Assembly: GCF_020539865.1 (NCBI RefSeq)
Contig: NZ_JAJBQV010000019.1
Span: 1 to 49,048 of the forward strand
DNA: 49,048 nucleotides
From: Megasphaera elsdenii
GTDB lineage: Bacteria; Bacillota; Negativicutes; Veillonellales; Megasphaeraceae
Direction of reading: 5' to 3'
Under the pieces are notes generated by a model, which had not been told where the DNA came from, made no database searches, and was given only the letters and a program-made list of their open reading frames with translations. Positions 41,873 to 49,048 of this stretch are shown here, piece by piece. The translations under genes and the position numbers were made by a program. Numbering within the stretch: the stretch's first letter is position 1; every line of letters starts with the position of its first letter.

Positions 41873-42730
41873 TCAGCGCTGCCGCTTCTTGCCGATTTCG
41901 CGGCGCATCTTTTCCATATTATCCTGAAAGACTTGTTTTTCCTGCATGGCCACGCGCGTATAGAGGACATCGCCGATGGCCATGTGGATCAGGCGCGACG
42001 CCCCGGCTTCTGACGTATACTGGACTTCGCGTCCCATGCCACACAGACAGATATCAGCTAACGCAGCCAAAGGCGATTGGCCATGGCTGGTAATGACGAT
42101 GACCCTGGCCCCGGCCTTCTTGGCGGCCTGGACCGATTGCAACAGTTCCTTCGTCGCCCCGCTGTGGGACACGGCGATGACCACATCGTCGGCCGTCATC
42201 AGGGCCGCTGCCGTGACCTGCATATGAGAATCGGCATATTCCCGGATAGCCAGGCCCAGGCGCAGGAAACGCGTGGCCATATCCATGCAAACCGTCGCCG
42301 AGTTGCCAAAGCCAAAGACGTAGATGCGCCGGGCTTTCAAGAGCAGCCGGGCCGCCGCATCGAGAGCGCCATAATCGAGGAGGCTCAGCGTATCCTGCAA
42401 TCCTTCGGCAATATTGGCAAAGACCTTGGCCGCTACGTCCCGTCCGCTATCGCCGGTCTGGATGTCGTGGAAAGCCTTCTGCGGCGCCGCCGACAATTCC
42501 GCAGCCAACATGAGCTTCAACTCTTTCAGGCCGCTGCATCCCAGTTTCTTGCAAAACCGGGAAATGGTGATTTCCGAACTCTGCGCATGGACGGCCAGGT
42601 CCGAAACGGTCTGTTCCATGACCTCACCTGTATGATCGACGATATAATCGGCAATACGGCGCTCTGACTTGGTCAGACCGCCGTAGGCACTGCGCAGGAC
42701 AGGAAATAACTGGAGTTTCGTTTCTTCCAT
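41873..42730 (-). CDS. RpiR/MurR-family sugar-phosphate regulator
   Basis: A 285-residue transcription factor. The N-terminal helix-turn-helix domain spans about 1-80 (TKSERRIADYIVDH, SSEITISRFCKKLG). The SIS sugar-phosphate-binding domain follows, with RRIYVFGFGNSATVCMDMA and VVIAVSHSGATKELLQ. Last gene of the gluconate operon, 34 bases after the permease, so it probably senses a gluconate-pathway intermediate such as 6-phosphogluconate and acts at the operon promoter. The GTG at 42745 is inside the GGGAGGG site; the start is set at 42730. Confidence 0.92.
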   Translation of the reverse strand: MEETKLQLFPVLRSAYGGLTKSERRIADYIVDHTGEVMEQTVSDLAVHAQSSEITISRFCKKLGCSGLKELKLMLAAELSAAPQKAFHDIQTGDSGRDVAAKVFANIAEGLQDTLSLLDYGALDAAARLLLKARRIYVFGFGNSATVCMDMATRFLRLGLAIREYADSHMQVTAAALMTADDVVIAVSHSGATKELLQSVQAAKKAGARVIVITSHGQSPLAALADICLCGMGREVQYTSEAGASRLIHMAIGDVLYTRVAMQEKQVFQDNMEKMRREIGKKRQR

Positions 42731-42764
42731 TGTCTTCCCTCCCACTTCTGTATTTACTTTTATT

Positions 42765-44084
42765 TTAGCCTACAAAGATGTTCAATACAAGGACACCGGC
42801 CAGGCCCATGACGGCGATGATCGTTTCCAAAGCGCACCACGTGCGGACCGTCTGTTTGACTGTCAGGCCGAAGAATTCTTTGAACAGCCAGAAACCGGGG
42901 TCATTCGGCGGGCTGAAGATGAGCGAACCGGCGCCGGTTGCCAGGACCATCAGTTCCGGACTGGCACCGGTGACGGCGCAGATAGGCGCTGCGATACCGC
43001 CGGCTGTCAGCGCTGCAACCGTAGCCGAACCGCAGGCCGTGCGGATGACGGCAGCGACCAGCCAGGCCAGGAGCAGCGGCGATAAATCAGAACCGGCGAC
43101 GAGGTTGCCGATGTACGTGCCGACGCCGCTGTCGATGAGGACCTGTTTCAAGGCACCGCCACCACCGACGATGAGCAGGATCATGGCAATGGTCAGGACG
43201 GCATCCTGGACGGTCTTCATGACTTCTTCCATGGATTTGCCCCGTCCCAGGCCGAAGGTATAGATAGCGATGGCGACGGAAATAGTCAGGGCGATATCCG
43301 GCTGGCCGAAGAAGGTCAGGACGTGACGGGCCGGGACATCGGCACCCATAGTCAATTTGGCAATTGCCGAAGCGGCCATGAGGATGACCGGGACCAGCGC
43401 CGTGAAGACGGAGATGCCGAAGCCGGGCATTTCGTCGTCTTTAAAGATTTTCGGGTTGTACATGCCCTTGGGGATTTCCGGATTGATGTCGCGCGTCAGC
43501 GTGCAGTACAGCGGACCGGCGACGATGGCCGTCGGGATGGCGATGATGGCGCCATAGACCAGGGTCGTGCCGATATCGGCATTATAGATGATGGAAATGG
43601 CTGTCGGGCCCGGATGAGGCGGCAGGAAGCCGTGGGTGACCGATAAGGCCGCAGCCATCGGGATGCCGACTTCCAGCAGGGGAATCTTGGCTTCAGCGGC
43701 AATGGTAAAGACCAAGGGAATGAGCAGGACGAAGCCGATTTCATAGAACAAGGCGATGCCGACGATGAAACCCGTCAGGCAGACGGCCCATTTGACGTTT
43801 TCCCGGCCGAAGACGTTGATCAGCGTCGTGGCGATGCGCTGAGCGCCGCCGCTTTCAGCCATGAGCTTGCCCAGCATGGCGCCGAAAGAAACGACGATGG
43901 CCAGGCCGCCGAGGGTCCCGCCTAGCCCTTTTTCAATGGTCGGGATGAGCTTATCGATAGGCATGCCTTCAGCCAGGCCGACGGCACCGGCAACGAGGAG
44001 CAGGGCCAGGAAACTATTGAGTTTGACTTTGACGATGAGGAAAAATAAGACGAGAATGCCAATGGCTAAGATGACGAGTGGCAT
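42765..44084 (-). CDS. gntP: Gluconate:H+ symporter, GntP family
   Basis: A 439-residue transporter with about 12 membrane segments. ILVLFFLIVKVKLNSFLALL at the N-terminus, HGFLPPHPGPTAISIIYNAD and TACGSATVAALTAGGIAAPI are family signatures. The operon partners (kinase and 6-phosphogluconate dehydrogenase) support gluconate as the substrate. AGGAGGCTTCTCATT precedes the ATG, 15 bases after the dehydrogenase stop. Confidence 0.94.
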   Translation of the reverse strand: MPLVILAIGILVLFFLIVKVKLNSFLALLLVAGAVGLAEGMPIDKLIPTIEKGLGGTLGGLAIVVSFGAMLGKLMAESGGAQRIATTLINVFGRENVKWAVCLTGFIVGIALFYEIGFVLLIPLVFTIAAEAKIPLLEVGIPMAAALSVTHGFLPPHPGPTAISIIYNADIGTTLVYGAIIAIPTAIVAGPLYCTLTRDINPEIPKGMYNPKIFKDDEMPGFGISVFTALVPVILMAASAIAKLTMGADVPARHVLTFFGQPDIALTISVAIAIYTFGLGRGKSMEEVMKTVQDAVLTIAMILLIVGGGGALKQVLIDSGVGTYIGNLVAGSDLSPLLLAWLVAAVIRTACGSATVAALTAGGIAAPICAVTGASPELMVLATGAGSLIFSPPNDPGFWLFKEFFGLTVKQTVRTWCALETIIAVMGLAGVLVLNIFVG

Positions 44085-44099
44085 AATGAGAAGCCTCCT

Positions 44100-45512
44100 T
44101 TATTTTGTATAGTGCTCGTGCCAATGATGATGGAAAGTGCCTTCTTTATCGACGCGCTGGAACGTATGGGCGCCGAAGTAGTCGCGCAGGGCCTGGATGA
44201 GGTTGGCCCCGACCTGGGGACTGCTGTAGGCATCGAGGTATTGCAGGGCTGCCGAAAAAGCCGGGATAGGCAGGCCGTTGGCGATGGCCAGGCCGATGAT
44301 CTGCCGCAGGGCGCCCTGATTGGCGTTAATCTTTGCCAGGAAGAAGTCATCGAACAAGAGATTGTCCAGGTCCGGATTCTTGTCATAGGCTTCGGTAATC
44401 TTGGTCAGGAATTCGGCCTGGATGATGCAGCCAGCCCGGAAAATGGAAGCGATGGCGCCGTAATCGAGGTGCCAGTCATACGTTTCCGACGCGCTCTTAT
44501 AGAGGGAAAAGCCCTGGGCATAAGCGACGATTTTTGCCGCATAGAGGCTCTGGCGGACGGCTTCGACGAAGTCATCGCCATGCTGATGGGACAAGGTAGG
44601 CTTTTCGATGCAGGTCTGGGCTTTGGCACGCCCCGGTGCATTGGACATGACGCGGGCATTGCAGGCTGCGGTGATCATGGAAATATCGACGCCTTGTTTC
44701 ATCGACTCGATACTCGTCCAGCGGCCTGTCCCCTTCTGACCGGCAGCGTCGACGATCTTATCCAGGACCTGTCCGCCTGCTTCGTCGTCTTCAGCGAAGA
44801 TGTCTGCAGCGATGCCGATGAGGAAGCTTTTCAACTCGCCCTGGTTCCATTCATGGAAAATCTTGGAAATGGCGGCGTTGTCGTAACCGCCGACGTATTT
44901 GAGCAGCAAATAGGCTTCGGCAATGAGCTGCATGTCGGCGTATTCGATGCCGTTGTGGACCATCTTGACATAGTGGCCGGCACCGTCTTCGCCGATATAC
45001 GTGCAGCACGGCTTGCCGTCAGCGGCTTTAGCGGCAATGGCCTCGTAAATGGGCTGGATTTCCGGGTACGTTTCCTTATTGCCGCCAGGCATGATGGCCG
45101 GGCCGCGGCGGGCCCCCGTTTCCCCACCGGAAATCCCCATGCCGTAGAAGTGGATGCCGTCTTCCCTGCAACGGTCGTAGCGGCGGCGCGTATCGCCGAA
45201 ATAGGAATTGCCGCCGTCAATGATGATGTCCCCCGTATCGAGGAGAGGCAGCAGCTGGTCGAGCATGCTGTCCACGGGAGCGCCGGCCATGATCATGAGC
45301 ATGACCTTGCGCGGCCGCTTCAGGGAAGCCAGGAAATCTTTCAGCTCGAAGTAGCCCGTAATCTTTTCATGAGGCCGTTCTTGGAGGAACTGTTCCGTCA
45401 AGTCCGGCGTATAGTTGTAAACCGAAACGTCATAGCCGTGGTCGGCCATGTTCAGGGCCAGGTTACTGCCCATGACGGCCATGCCGACGACGCCAATATC
45501 GTGAAGTGCCAT
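44100..45512 (-). CDS. gnd: 6-phosphogluconate dehydrogenase (decarboxylating)
   Basis: A 470-residue enzyme that oxidises 6-phosphogluconate to ribulose 5-phosphate and CO2. The nucleotide-binding loop GVVGMAVMGSNLALNMADHG, the substrate loop GISGGETGARRGPAIMPGG, the catalytic HNGIEYADMQLIAEAYLLLK and the C-terminal RDYFGAHTFQR are all present. The residue that normally binds the 2'-phosphate of NADP (Arg34 in N-R-S/T) is Tyr here (N33-Y34-T35), so NAD may be the cofactor. It lies between the gluconokinase and permease genes, after AAGGAGCGATTGCT. Confidence 0.95.
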   Translation of the reverse strand: MALHDIGVVGMAVMGSNLALNMADHGYDVSVYNYTPDLTEQFLQERPHEKITGYFELKDFLASLKRPRKVMLMIMAGAPVDSMLDQLLPLLDTGDIIIDGGNSYFGDTRRRYDRCREDGIHFYGMGISGGETGARRGPAIMPGGNKETYPEIQPIYEAIAAKAADGKPCCTYIGEDGAGHYVKMVHNGIEYADMQLIAEAYLLLKYVGGYDNAAISKIFHEWNQGELKSFLIGIAADIFAEDDEAGGQVLDKIVDAAGQKGTGRWTSIESMKQGVDISMITAACNARVMSNAPGRAKAQTCIEKPTLSHQHGDDFVEAVRQSLYAAKIVAYAQGFSLYKSASETYDWHLDYGAIASIFRAGCIIQAEFLTKITEAYDKNPDLDNLLFDDFFLAKINANQGALRQIIGLAIANGLPIPAFSAALQYLDAYSSPQVGANLIQALRDYFGAHTFQRVDKEGTFHHHWHEHYTK

Positions 45513-45537
45513 AGCAATCGCTCCTTTTCACTGGAAA

Positions 45538-47097
45538 TTATAATTTCTGCTGATATGCCGTGATGTCGGCAAATTCGCGCTGCAAGTTATGATAGAGCCG
45601 GACGAAGATGTCATAGAGCTGCTGATAGACGGCAACGTTTTCTTCCATAGGCGTATACACCTTCTTGGCGTGGACCAGGTCGGCCGTATCGGCGATGCTC
45701 TTCAACCTGCCGCTGGAAATGAAGCCCAGTACAGCCGCCCCGAAGGCAGCGCCTTCGCTGTTGTCCGGCAGGGTAATGGGCTGGTTGAGGACGTCTGATA
45801 AAATCTGGAGCCACAGTTTCGACTTGGTGAAACTGCCGCTGACGCGGATGTCCTTGACGTCGCCGAATTCCTTGAGAGCTGCCATGACGCTGTTCAGGCT
45901 GTAACAGATGCCTTCCATGACGGCGCGGATCATGTGGGACCGGCTGTGATTAAGGGAAAAGCCGAAGAACATGCCCCGCAGTTCCGAATTCCAGTACGGC
46001 GCCCGTTCACCCGTGAAATACGGCAGGCAGATGAGGCCGTCAGCACCGGCATCGACGTGTTCTGCCTTCATGGTCATCAGGTCATAAGGGTCGATGTCCA
46101 GCGTTTCCAGGGCACTGCCGCCGTAATGGCAGATCTTGTCGCGGACCCAGCGCAGGATCATGCCGCCGTTGTTGATGGCCCCGCCGGCGACCCACATGTC
46201 GTCGGTCAGGTTATAGCACCACGTGCGCATCTGCGGGTCTGTCTTAGGCTGGCGGGTCAGCATGCGCAGGGCGCCGCTGGTCCCGATGGTCCCGCTGAGC
46301 TGGCCCGGTTCGACGGCTCCGATGCCGACATTGACCAGGACACCGTCGGTAGCGCCGATGACGACGGGAAGGCCAACAGGCAGGCGCAGGGCTTTGGCCG
46401 CTCCTTCACAGAGCCCCTGGCTGTACGTCGTCGATACGACAGGCGGCAGCTGGTCCTTGGTGATACCGGCATAGGCCAGGATTTCATCGTCCCAATCCAG
46501 AGTCTGTTCGTTGTACATGCCGCTCGTGCTGGCAGCAGACTTATCGATGACCCATTGGCCAGTCAAATGATAGAATAAATAATCCTTCAGCGAGCCCACA
46601 TAGCGCATCTGGCGGAAGAGTTCCGGCTGATTCTGGCGCAGCCAGATGATCTTGGCCAGGGGATAGCAGGCGTGGATGGGGCAGCCCGTCCGTTCATAGA
46701 AGGAGCGGCACAAGGCTTCGTCTTTCTTCATCTCCCGGACGATGGCCGCACTGCGGCTGTCTGCCCAGGTCTGCATGTCCATGAGGGGCTCTCTGCCTTC
46801 ATCGAGGCCGGCAAAACTGTGCATGACCGTACTCAAGGCGATGCCTGCCAGTTCTTTGTTCTTATAACGCAGCTGAGCCGCCGTCTTACTGATGACTTCC
46901 TGGACGGCTTCGAGGATCTGGAGCGGGCTTTCTTCAGCCCAGTCCGGATGAGGTGTCAACAGCGGATAAAAGGCTTCCGACGAGCAGACGTTGGTCCCGT
47001 CTTCCGTATAAGCAATGGCCCGGACCCCGGTCGTACCGACGTCGACGCCGATCCACACTTCCTGGTTCGCCGAATCCATAGGCGTAATGATATTCAT
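45538..47097 (-). CDS. gntK: Gluconokinase, FGGY family
   Basis: A 519-residue sugar kinase that phosphorylates gluconate. ATPase phosphate-1 motif IGVDVGTTGVRAIAY, the FGGY elements (GTIGTSGALRM, YFTGERAPYWNSELRGMFFG) and the C-terminal adenosine motif RVSGSFTKSKLWLQILSDVL are present. The family includes xylulo- and glycerol kinases; the neighbouring gnd and gntP genes decide for gluconate. First gene of the operon, with GGGAGTATGACTC before the ATG. The distance to its promoter at 47149-47177 is short. Confidence 0.94.
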   Translation of the reverse strand: MNIITPMDSANQEVWIGVDVGTTGVRAIAYTEDGTNVCSSEAFYPLLTPHPDWAEESPLQILEAVQEVISKTAAQLRYKNKELAGIALSTVMHSFAGLDEGREPLMDMQTWADSRSAAIVREMKKDEALCRSFYERTGCPIHACYPLAKIIWLRQNQPELFRQMRYVGSLKDYLFYHLTGQWVIDKSAASTSGMYNEQTLDWDDEILAYAGITKDQLPPVVSTTYSQGLCEGAAKALRLPVGLPVVIGATDGVLVNVGIGAVEPGQLSGTIGTSGALRMLTRQPKTDPQMRTWCYNLTDDMWVAGGAINNGGMILRWVRDKICHYGGSALETLDIDPYDLMTMKAEHVDAGADGLICLPYFTGERAPYWNSELRGMFFGFSLNHSRSHMIRAVMEGICYSLNSVMAALKEFGDVKDIRVSGSFTKSKLWLQILSDVLNQPITLPDNSEGAAFGAAVLGFISSGRLKSIADTADLVHAKKVYTPMEENVAVYQQLYDIFVRLYHNLQREFADITAYQQKL

Positions 47098-47148
47098 GAG
47101 TCATACTCCCTTTCACGTAGCTTGGTAAGGAATCTTTTCGATGACTTT

Positions 47149-47177
47149 ATGATACCATTCCCGTTGACTAAATGCAA
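47149..47177 (-). promoter_or_regulatory. Gluconate operon promoter
   Basis: Minus strand TTGCAT (47172-47177), 17 bases, TATCAT (47149-47154). Confidence 0.75.
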
Positions 47178-47179
47178 TA

Positions 47180-47221
47180 AAAATATCATTTTAAATTTTA
47201 TATTTTGATATTTTTATATCA
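47180..47221. promoter_or_regulatory. Operator-like dyads upstream of the gluconate promoter
   Basis: TGATAT-TTTT-ATATCA at 47206-47221 is a perfect dyad. A further half-site AAAAATATCA lies at 47179-47188, next to the -35 box, and pairs with TGATATTTTT at 47206-47215. This is a likely binding place for the RpiR regulator at the end of the operon, though a catabolite regulator is possible. Confidence 0.55.
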
Positions 47222-47260
47222 TAGAAGCAGGGTGCCCTATGCGTCTAGGGAAAAACCAGC

Positions 47261-47323
47261 CGTTAGCAGTTAGCGGCTAGCCGCTGGTTTGGCGAACTGC
47301 GAACGGCGAACGGCGGCCTGCGT
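47261..47323. repeat. Heptad array between two divergent promoters
   Basis: Nine consecutive 7-mers: CGTTAGC, AGTTAGC, GGCTAGC, CGCTGGT, TTGGCGA, ACTGCGA, ACGGCGA, ACGGCGG, CCTGCGT. The unit changes from GTTAGC-like to GCGAACG-like in mid-array without losing the 7-base phase. Confidence 0.78.
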
Positions 47324-47325
47324 AT

Positions 47326-47354
47326 TTGCTTTTTTGCCCTTTCTGTGCTATAGT
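47326..47354 (+). promoter_or_regulatory. Flavin reductase promoter
   Basis: TTGCTT (47326-47331), 17 bases, TATAGT (47349-47354). Confidence 0.75.
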
Positions 47355-47422
47355 ATCTTTGCAAGAATGGTAGTTTTCTATCATCTCTATATGTAATCAT
47401 GATATTTACAGGAGGGATTCCC

Positions 47423-47986
47423 ATGAAAGTTATCTTGTTAAATGGCAGCCGCCGTGAAAAGGGCTGCACGTATACGGCTTTATCCGTCGTCGCCGACACG
47501 CTCAAAGAAAACGGTATCGATGCTGAAATCGTCCACGCCGTTCCCGACGATGCTACCGTCGACGCCGTCGCTGAAAAAATGAAGGCTGCTGACGGCCTGG
47601 TCATCGGCTCGCCAGTCTACTGGGCTTCGCCGTCTGGTGAAATCATCTCCTTCATGGATAAACTGGCTGGCAAAGCCGGCGCTGCCCTGACCCATAAAGT
47701 CGGTACAACGGTGGCATCGGCCCGCCGTGCCGGCACGACAGCTACGCTGGACGTCCTCAATAAATACCTGTCCTATCACCAGATGGTCAGTGTCGCTTCC
47801 AACTACTGGCCCATGGTCCACGGCAATACGCCGGACGAAGTCAAGAAAGATGAAGAAGGCCTGCAGATCATGCGGACCCTCGGCCGCAACATGGCTTGGA
47901 TCTTGAAATGCATCGAAGCCGGCAAAAAAGCTGGCATCGAAGCTCCCGCTACGGAAGCAAAAATCATGACCAACTTCATCCGTTAA
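47423..47986 (+). CDS. NADPH-dependent FMN reductase-like flavoprotein
   Basis: A 187-residue flavodoxin-fold protein. The FMN phosphate loop LNGSRREKGCTYTALS is at the N-terminus, followed by GLVIGSPVYWASPSGEIISF, the second FMN-contact loop. It fits the iron-sulfur flavoprotein/NADPH:quinone reductase group without the Cys cluster, and probably moves electrons from NAD(P)H to quinones, metals or other acceptors. The frame opens eight codons earlier; the ATG at 47423 has AGGAGGGATTCCC upstream. Single-gene unit with its own promoter. Confidence 0.9.
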   Translation: MKVILLNGSRREKGCTYTALSVVADTLKENGIDAEIVHAVPDDATVDAVAEKMKAADGLVIGSPVYWASPSGEIISFMDKLAGKAGAALTHKVGTTVASARRAGTTATLDVLNKYLSYHQMVSVASNYWPMVHGNTPDEVKKDEEGLQIMRTLGRNMAWILKCIEAGKKAGIEAPATEAKIMTNFIR

Positions 47987-48146
47987 CTCGTGATTCATGA
48001 CTCGTAGGAGCCGTCCCCAAAAGGGCCTGCACTCACTGTAGGGGTCGCCACGTGGACGACCCGTTAGAAATTGGGACGATTTTTCTAGCAAACAGGTCGA
48101 GAAATCATACATATCCCGGAGCGGGCTCGCCACGTGCGAGCCCCTA
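47987..48146. repeat. Heptads plus two CACGTG-centred REP-like palindromes
   Basis: Right after the flavin reductase stop come CTCGTGA, TTCATGA, CTCGTAG, GAGCCGT (47987-48014). Then GTAGGGGTCG-CCACGTGG-ACGACCC (48038-48062) and CGGGCTCG-CCACGTG-CGAGCCCCTAC (48122-48146). Both share a CACGTG centre, GC arms and GTAGG/CCTAC outer bases with the palindrome at 20817-20833. Confidence 0.7.
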
Positions 48147-48149
48147 CCA

Positions 48150-48205
48150 AAAAAGGGCTGTCCCATGGAGCCATTTCGGTTTCATGGGACAAGCCCTTTT
48201 TCACT
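48150..48205 (+). terminator. Terminator after flavin reductase
   Basis: AAAAAAGGGCTGTCCCATG / CATGGGACAAGCCCTTTTT with one bulge and a 15-base loop. The inner GGGCT-G / AAGCCC part is close to the stem used at 9898, 15756 and 35478. Confidence 0.88.
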
Positions 48206-48206
48206 C

Positions 48207-48254
48207 AAATTTGTTGTATTTACTACAAATTTTTCCCCCTATCAATGGTATAAT
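48207..48254 (+). promoter_or_regulatory. Promoter and 26-bp operator of the siroheme gene
   Basis: AAATTTGTTGTA-TT-TACTACAAATTT (48207-48232) is an inverted repeat with 11 of 12 pairs. TATAAT is at 48249-48254, and the expected -35 position (48226-48231, CAAATT) lies inside the dyad. A bound regulator would cover the -35 region, as a repressor would, or replace a weak -35 as an activator. Confidence 0.65.
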
Positions 48255-48288
48255 AAGAAGCGTACAACTTTGAAAGGGAGTTCTTCTT

Positions 48289-48960
48289 ATGTATCCTGTC
48301 AATCTCGTTCTCACCGGCCAACCCTGTCTGGTTCTCGGCGGCGGCAGCGTCGCCGAACGAAAGGTCCGGCGTCTCCTCGACGAAGGGGCCATCGTGACGG
48401 TCATTGCTCCATCTTTGACGCCGCCTTTGCAGGCCCTGGCCGAAAGTCATCAGCTATCCTGGGAAGCGCGGACCTATCAGCCTGGCGATGAAGCCGCCTT
48501 CTTCCTCATCATCTGCGCCACGGACGACGAAACAGTGAGCCAAACCGTCTCAGCCGCGGCCAAAACCCAGGGAAAATTGCTCAACGTCTGTGACGTTCCA
48601 GACTTGTGCAATTTCACGTTGCCATCCATCGTCCGCCAAGGCGACCTGCAACTCACCATTTCCACTAATGGCAAGGCACCGGCCTTTTCGCGCTGGCTCC
48701 GAAAACGGCTGGAACAGCACTTCGATGAACGTTATAGCCAATGGCTCACAGAATTAGCGGCAATCCGCCGTCAAGGCCAGGCCCTTTTGCCGTCCAGCCG
48801 AGACCGCCAGGCATTCTGGCGCCAGTCCCTGACGGACGACATCATGGCTCTAGTAGAAAACAACGAAATCGACGCCGCCAGCGCCCTTCTCCGGAAGCGG
48901 CTGGCCGCCTGGGAAAGGAAAGACCGTCAACTACCCCCACCTAACGCTTTCGGCGTTTGA
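48289..48960 (+). CDS. Precorrin-2 dehydrogenase/sirohydrochlorin ferrochelatase-like
   Basis: A 223-residue Met8p/CysG-N-type protein that oxidises precorrin-2 to sirohydrochlorin for siroheme or B12. The NAD-binding start PCLVLGGGSVAERKVRRLLD is clear. LLNVCDVPDLCNFTLPSIV and ISTNGKAPAFSRWLRKRLE are the conserved middle. The last nine residues (LPPPNAFGV) are encoded by a hairpin that looks foreign, so the original C-terminus may have been replaced. AAAGGGAG precedes the ATG. It could supply the B12 pathway represented at 3079-7493, or heme/siroheme genes beyond the right edge. Confidence 0.9.
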   Translation: MYPVNLVLTGQPCLVLGGGSVAERKVRRLLDEGAIVTVIAPSLTPPLQALAESHQLSWEARTYQPGDEAAFFLIICATDDETVSQTVSAAAKTQGKLLNVCDVPDLCNFTLPSIVRQGDLQLTISTNGKAPAFSRWLRKRLEQHFDERYSQWLTELAAIRRQGQALLPSSRDRQAFWRQSLTDDIMALVENNEIDAASALLRKRLAAWERKDRQLPPPNAFGV

Positions 48961-49048
48961 GGTGGGAGCTTGTAAGTCGGAACTACATAGGTGCTAACGA
49001 CATCTAAAAGATGTCTTCCTAAATCCGCCTACATCATCGGGTGGCTGA
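48926..49048 (-). mobile_element. Possible right end of an IS200/IS605-like element
   Basis: A hairpin, CCCACCT-a-ACGC...GCGT-ttg-AGGTGGG (48936-48966), sits at the end of the siroheme gene and has no T-run. On the minus strand it is followed by GGGGTAGTTGAC, which resembles the right-end hairpin and adjacent TTGAC-type site of TnpB-bearing IS605 elements. A second hairpin GACATCT-AAA-AGATGTC is at 48999-49015. The tnpB gene, if any, would be beyond the window. The call rests on pattern memory only. Confidence 0.35.

Larger units (their letters stand above)
47098..47422. other. Divergent gap between the gluconate operon and flavin reductase
   Basis: About 325 bases. In order it holds the gluconate promoter (47149-47177), an AT-rich operator region (47180-47221), a heptad array (47261-47323) and the flavin reductase promoter (47326-47354). 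No small gene is credible here. Confidence 0.75.

Noticed and set aside
44112..45563. 483-codon plus-strand frame opposite gnd
   Set aside because: Antisense shadow of a conserved enzyme; no start signal and no motif.
48932..48968. Intrinsic terminator of the siroheme gene
   Set aside because: The hairpin contains the stop codon and is followed by GAGCTTGTAAG, not a T-run.

Overview
The window looks like chromosome of a Negativicutes bacterium, most likely Megasphaera or a close relative. This is inferred from gene content, the moderately high GC coding sequence, AGGAGG-type ribosome binding sites, TTGACA/TATAAT promoters and the mix of Firmicutes-type riboswitches with a near-complete B12 and MetH economy. 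It is mostly a housekeeping region: 42 protein genes and one tRNA. There is no prophage and no complete insertion sequence. The more unusual material is in the gaps between genes.

Layout. 143-2881: branched-chain and general amino-acid transporters. 3079-7493: a four-gene operon (cobQ-cbiB-pduX-cobD) that amidates cobyric acid and builds the aminopropanol arm of cobalamin. 7674-9819: two membrane proteases (HtpX, M50) and a small secreted protein. 9932-12233: fhs-fchA one-carbon genes behind a ZTP riboswitch. 12412-15722: a phosphohexomutase and a split transketolase. 15821-18938: an operon headed by an Rrf2 regulator, with a membrane protein, a MATE transporter and a HAD phosphatase. 19095-20705: prfC. 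20884-29248: metallophosphoesterase, then an operon of corrinoid activator, metH, an oxidoreductase and an ammonium transporter fused to PII. 29594-32810: tRNA-Ile2, rpoD and dnaG. 33120-38126, plus strand: RluA-type pseudouridine synthase, fba, rpsT, a second MATE and an M29 aminopeptidase. 38188-40048: SAM-I riboswitch and metNI. 40117-41795: pyrK-pyrD. 41873-47097: gluconate operon (kinase, 6-phosphogluconate dehydrogenase, permease, RpiR regulator). 47423-48960: flavin reductase and a siroheme-pathway dehydrogenase.

The genes converge on one-carbon, cobalamin and methionine metabolism: B12 completion, formyl-THF entry, MetH with its reactivator, and SAM-controlled methionine import. Pentose-phosphate sugar handling (gluconate, transketolase) is a second theme.

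The most interesting material is non-coding. Gaps carry short arrays in strict 7-base phase whose unit differs from gap to gap, usually touching a stop codon or terminator. Other items are a 53-bp palindrome built from two IS-like ends and flanked by a CAT duplication inside a terminator loop, CACGTG-centred REP-like palindromes, near-identical terminators used at several loci, and a promoter whose -35 box lies inside the upstream gene's terminator. Among proteins, the stand-out is a MetH-activation domain fused to an ATP-dependent corrinoid reductive activator, next to a MetH that lacks that domain. All homology statements are from reading the sequence; no search was run.
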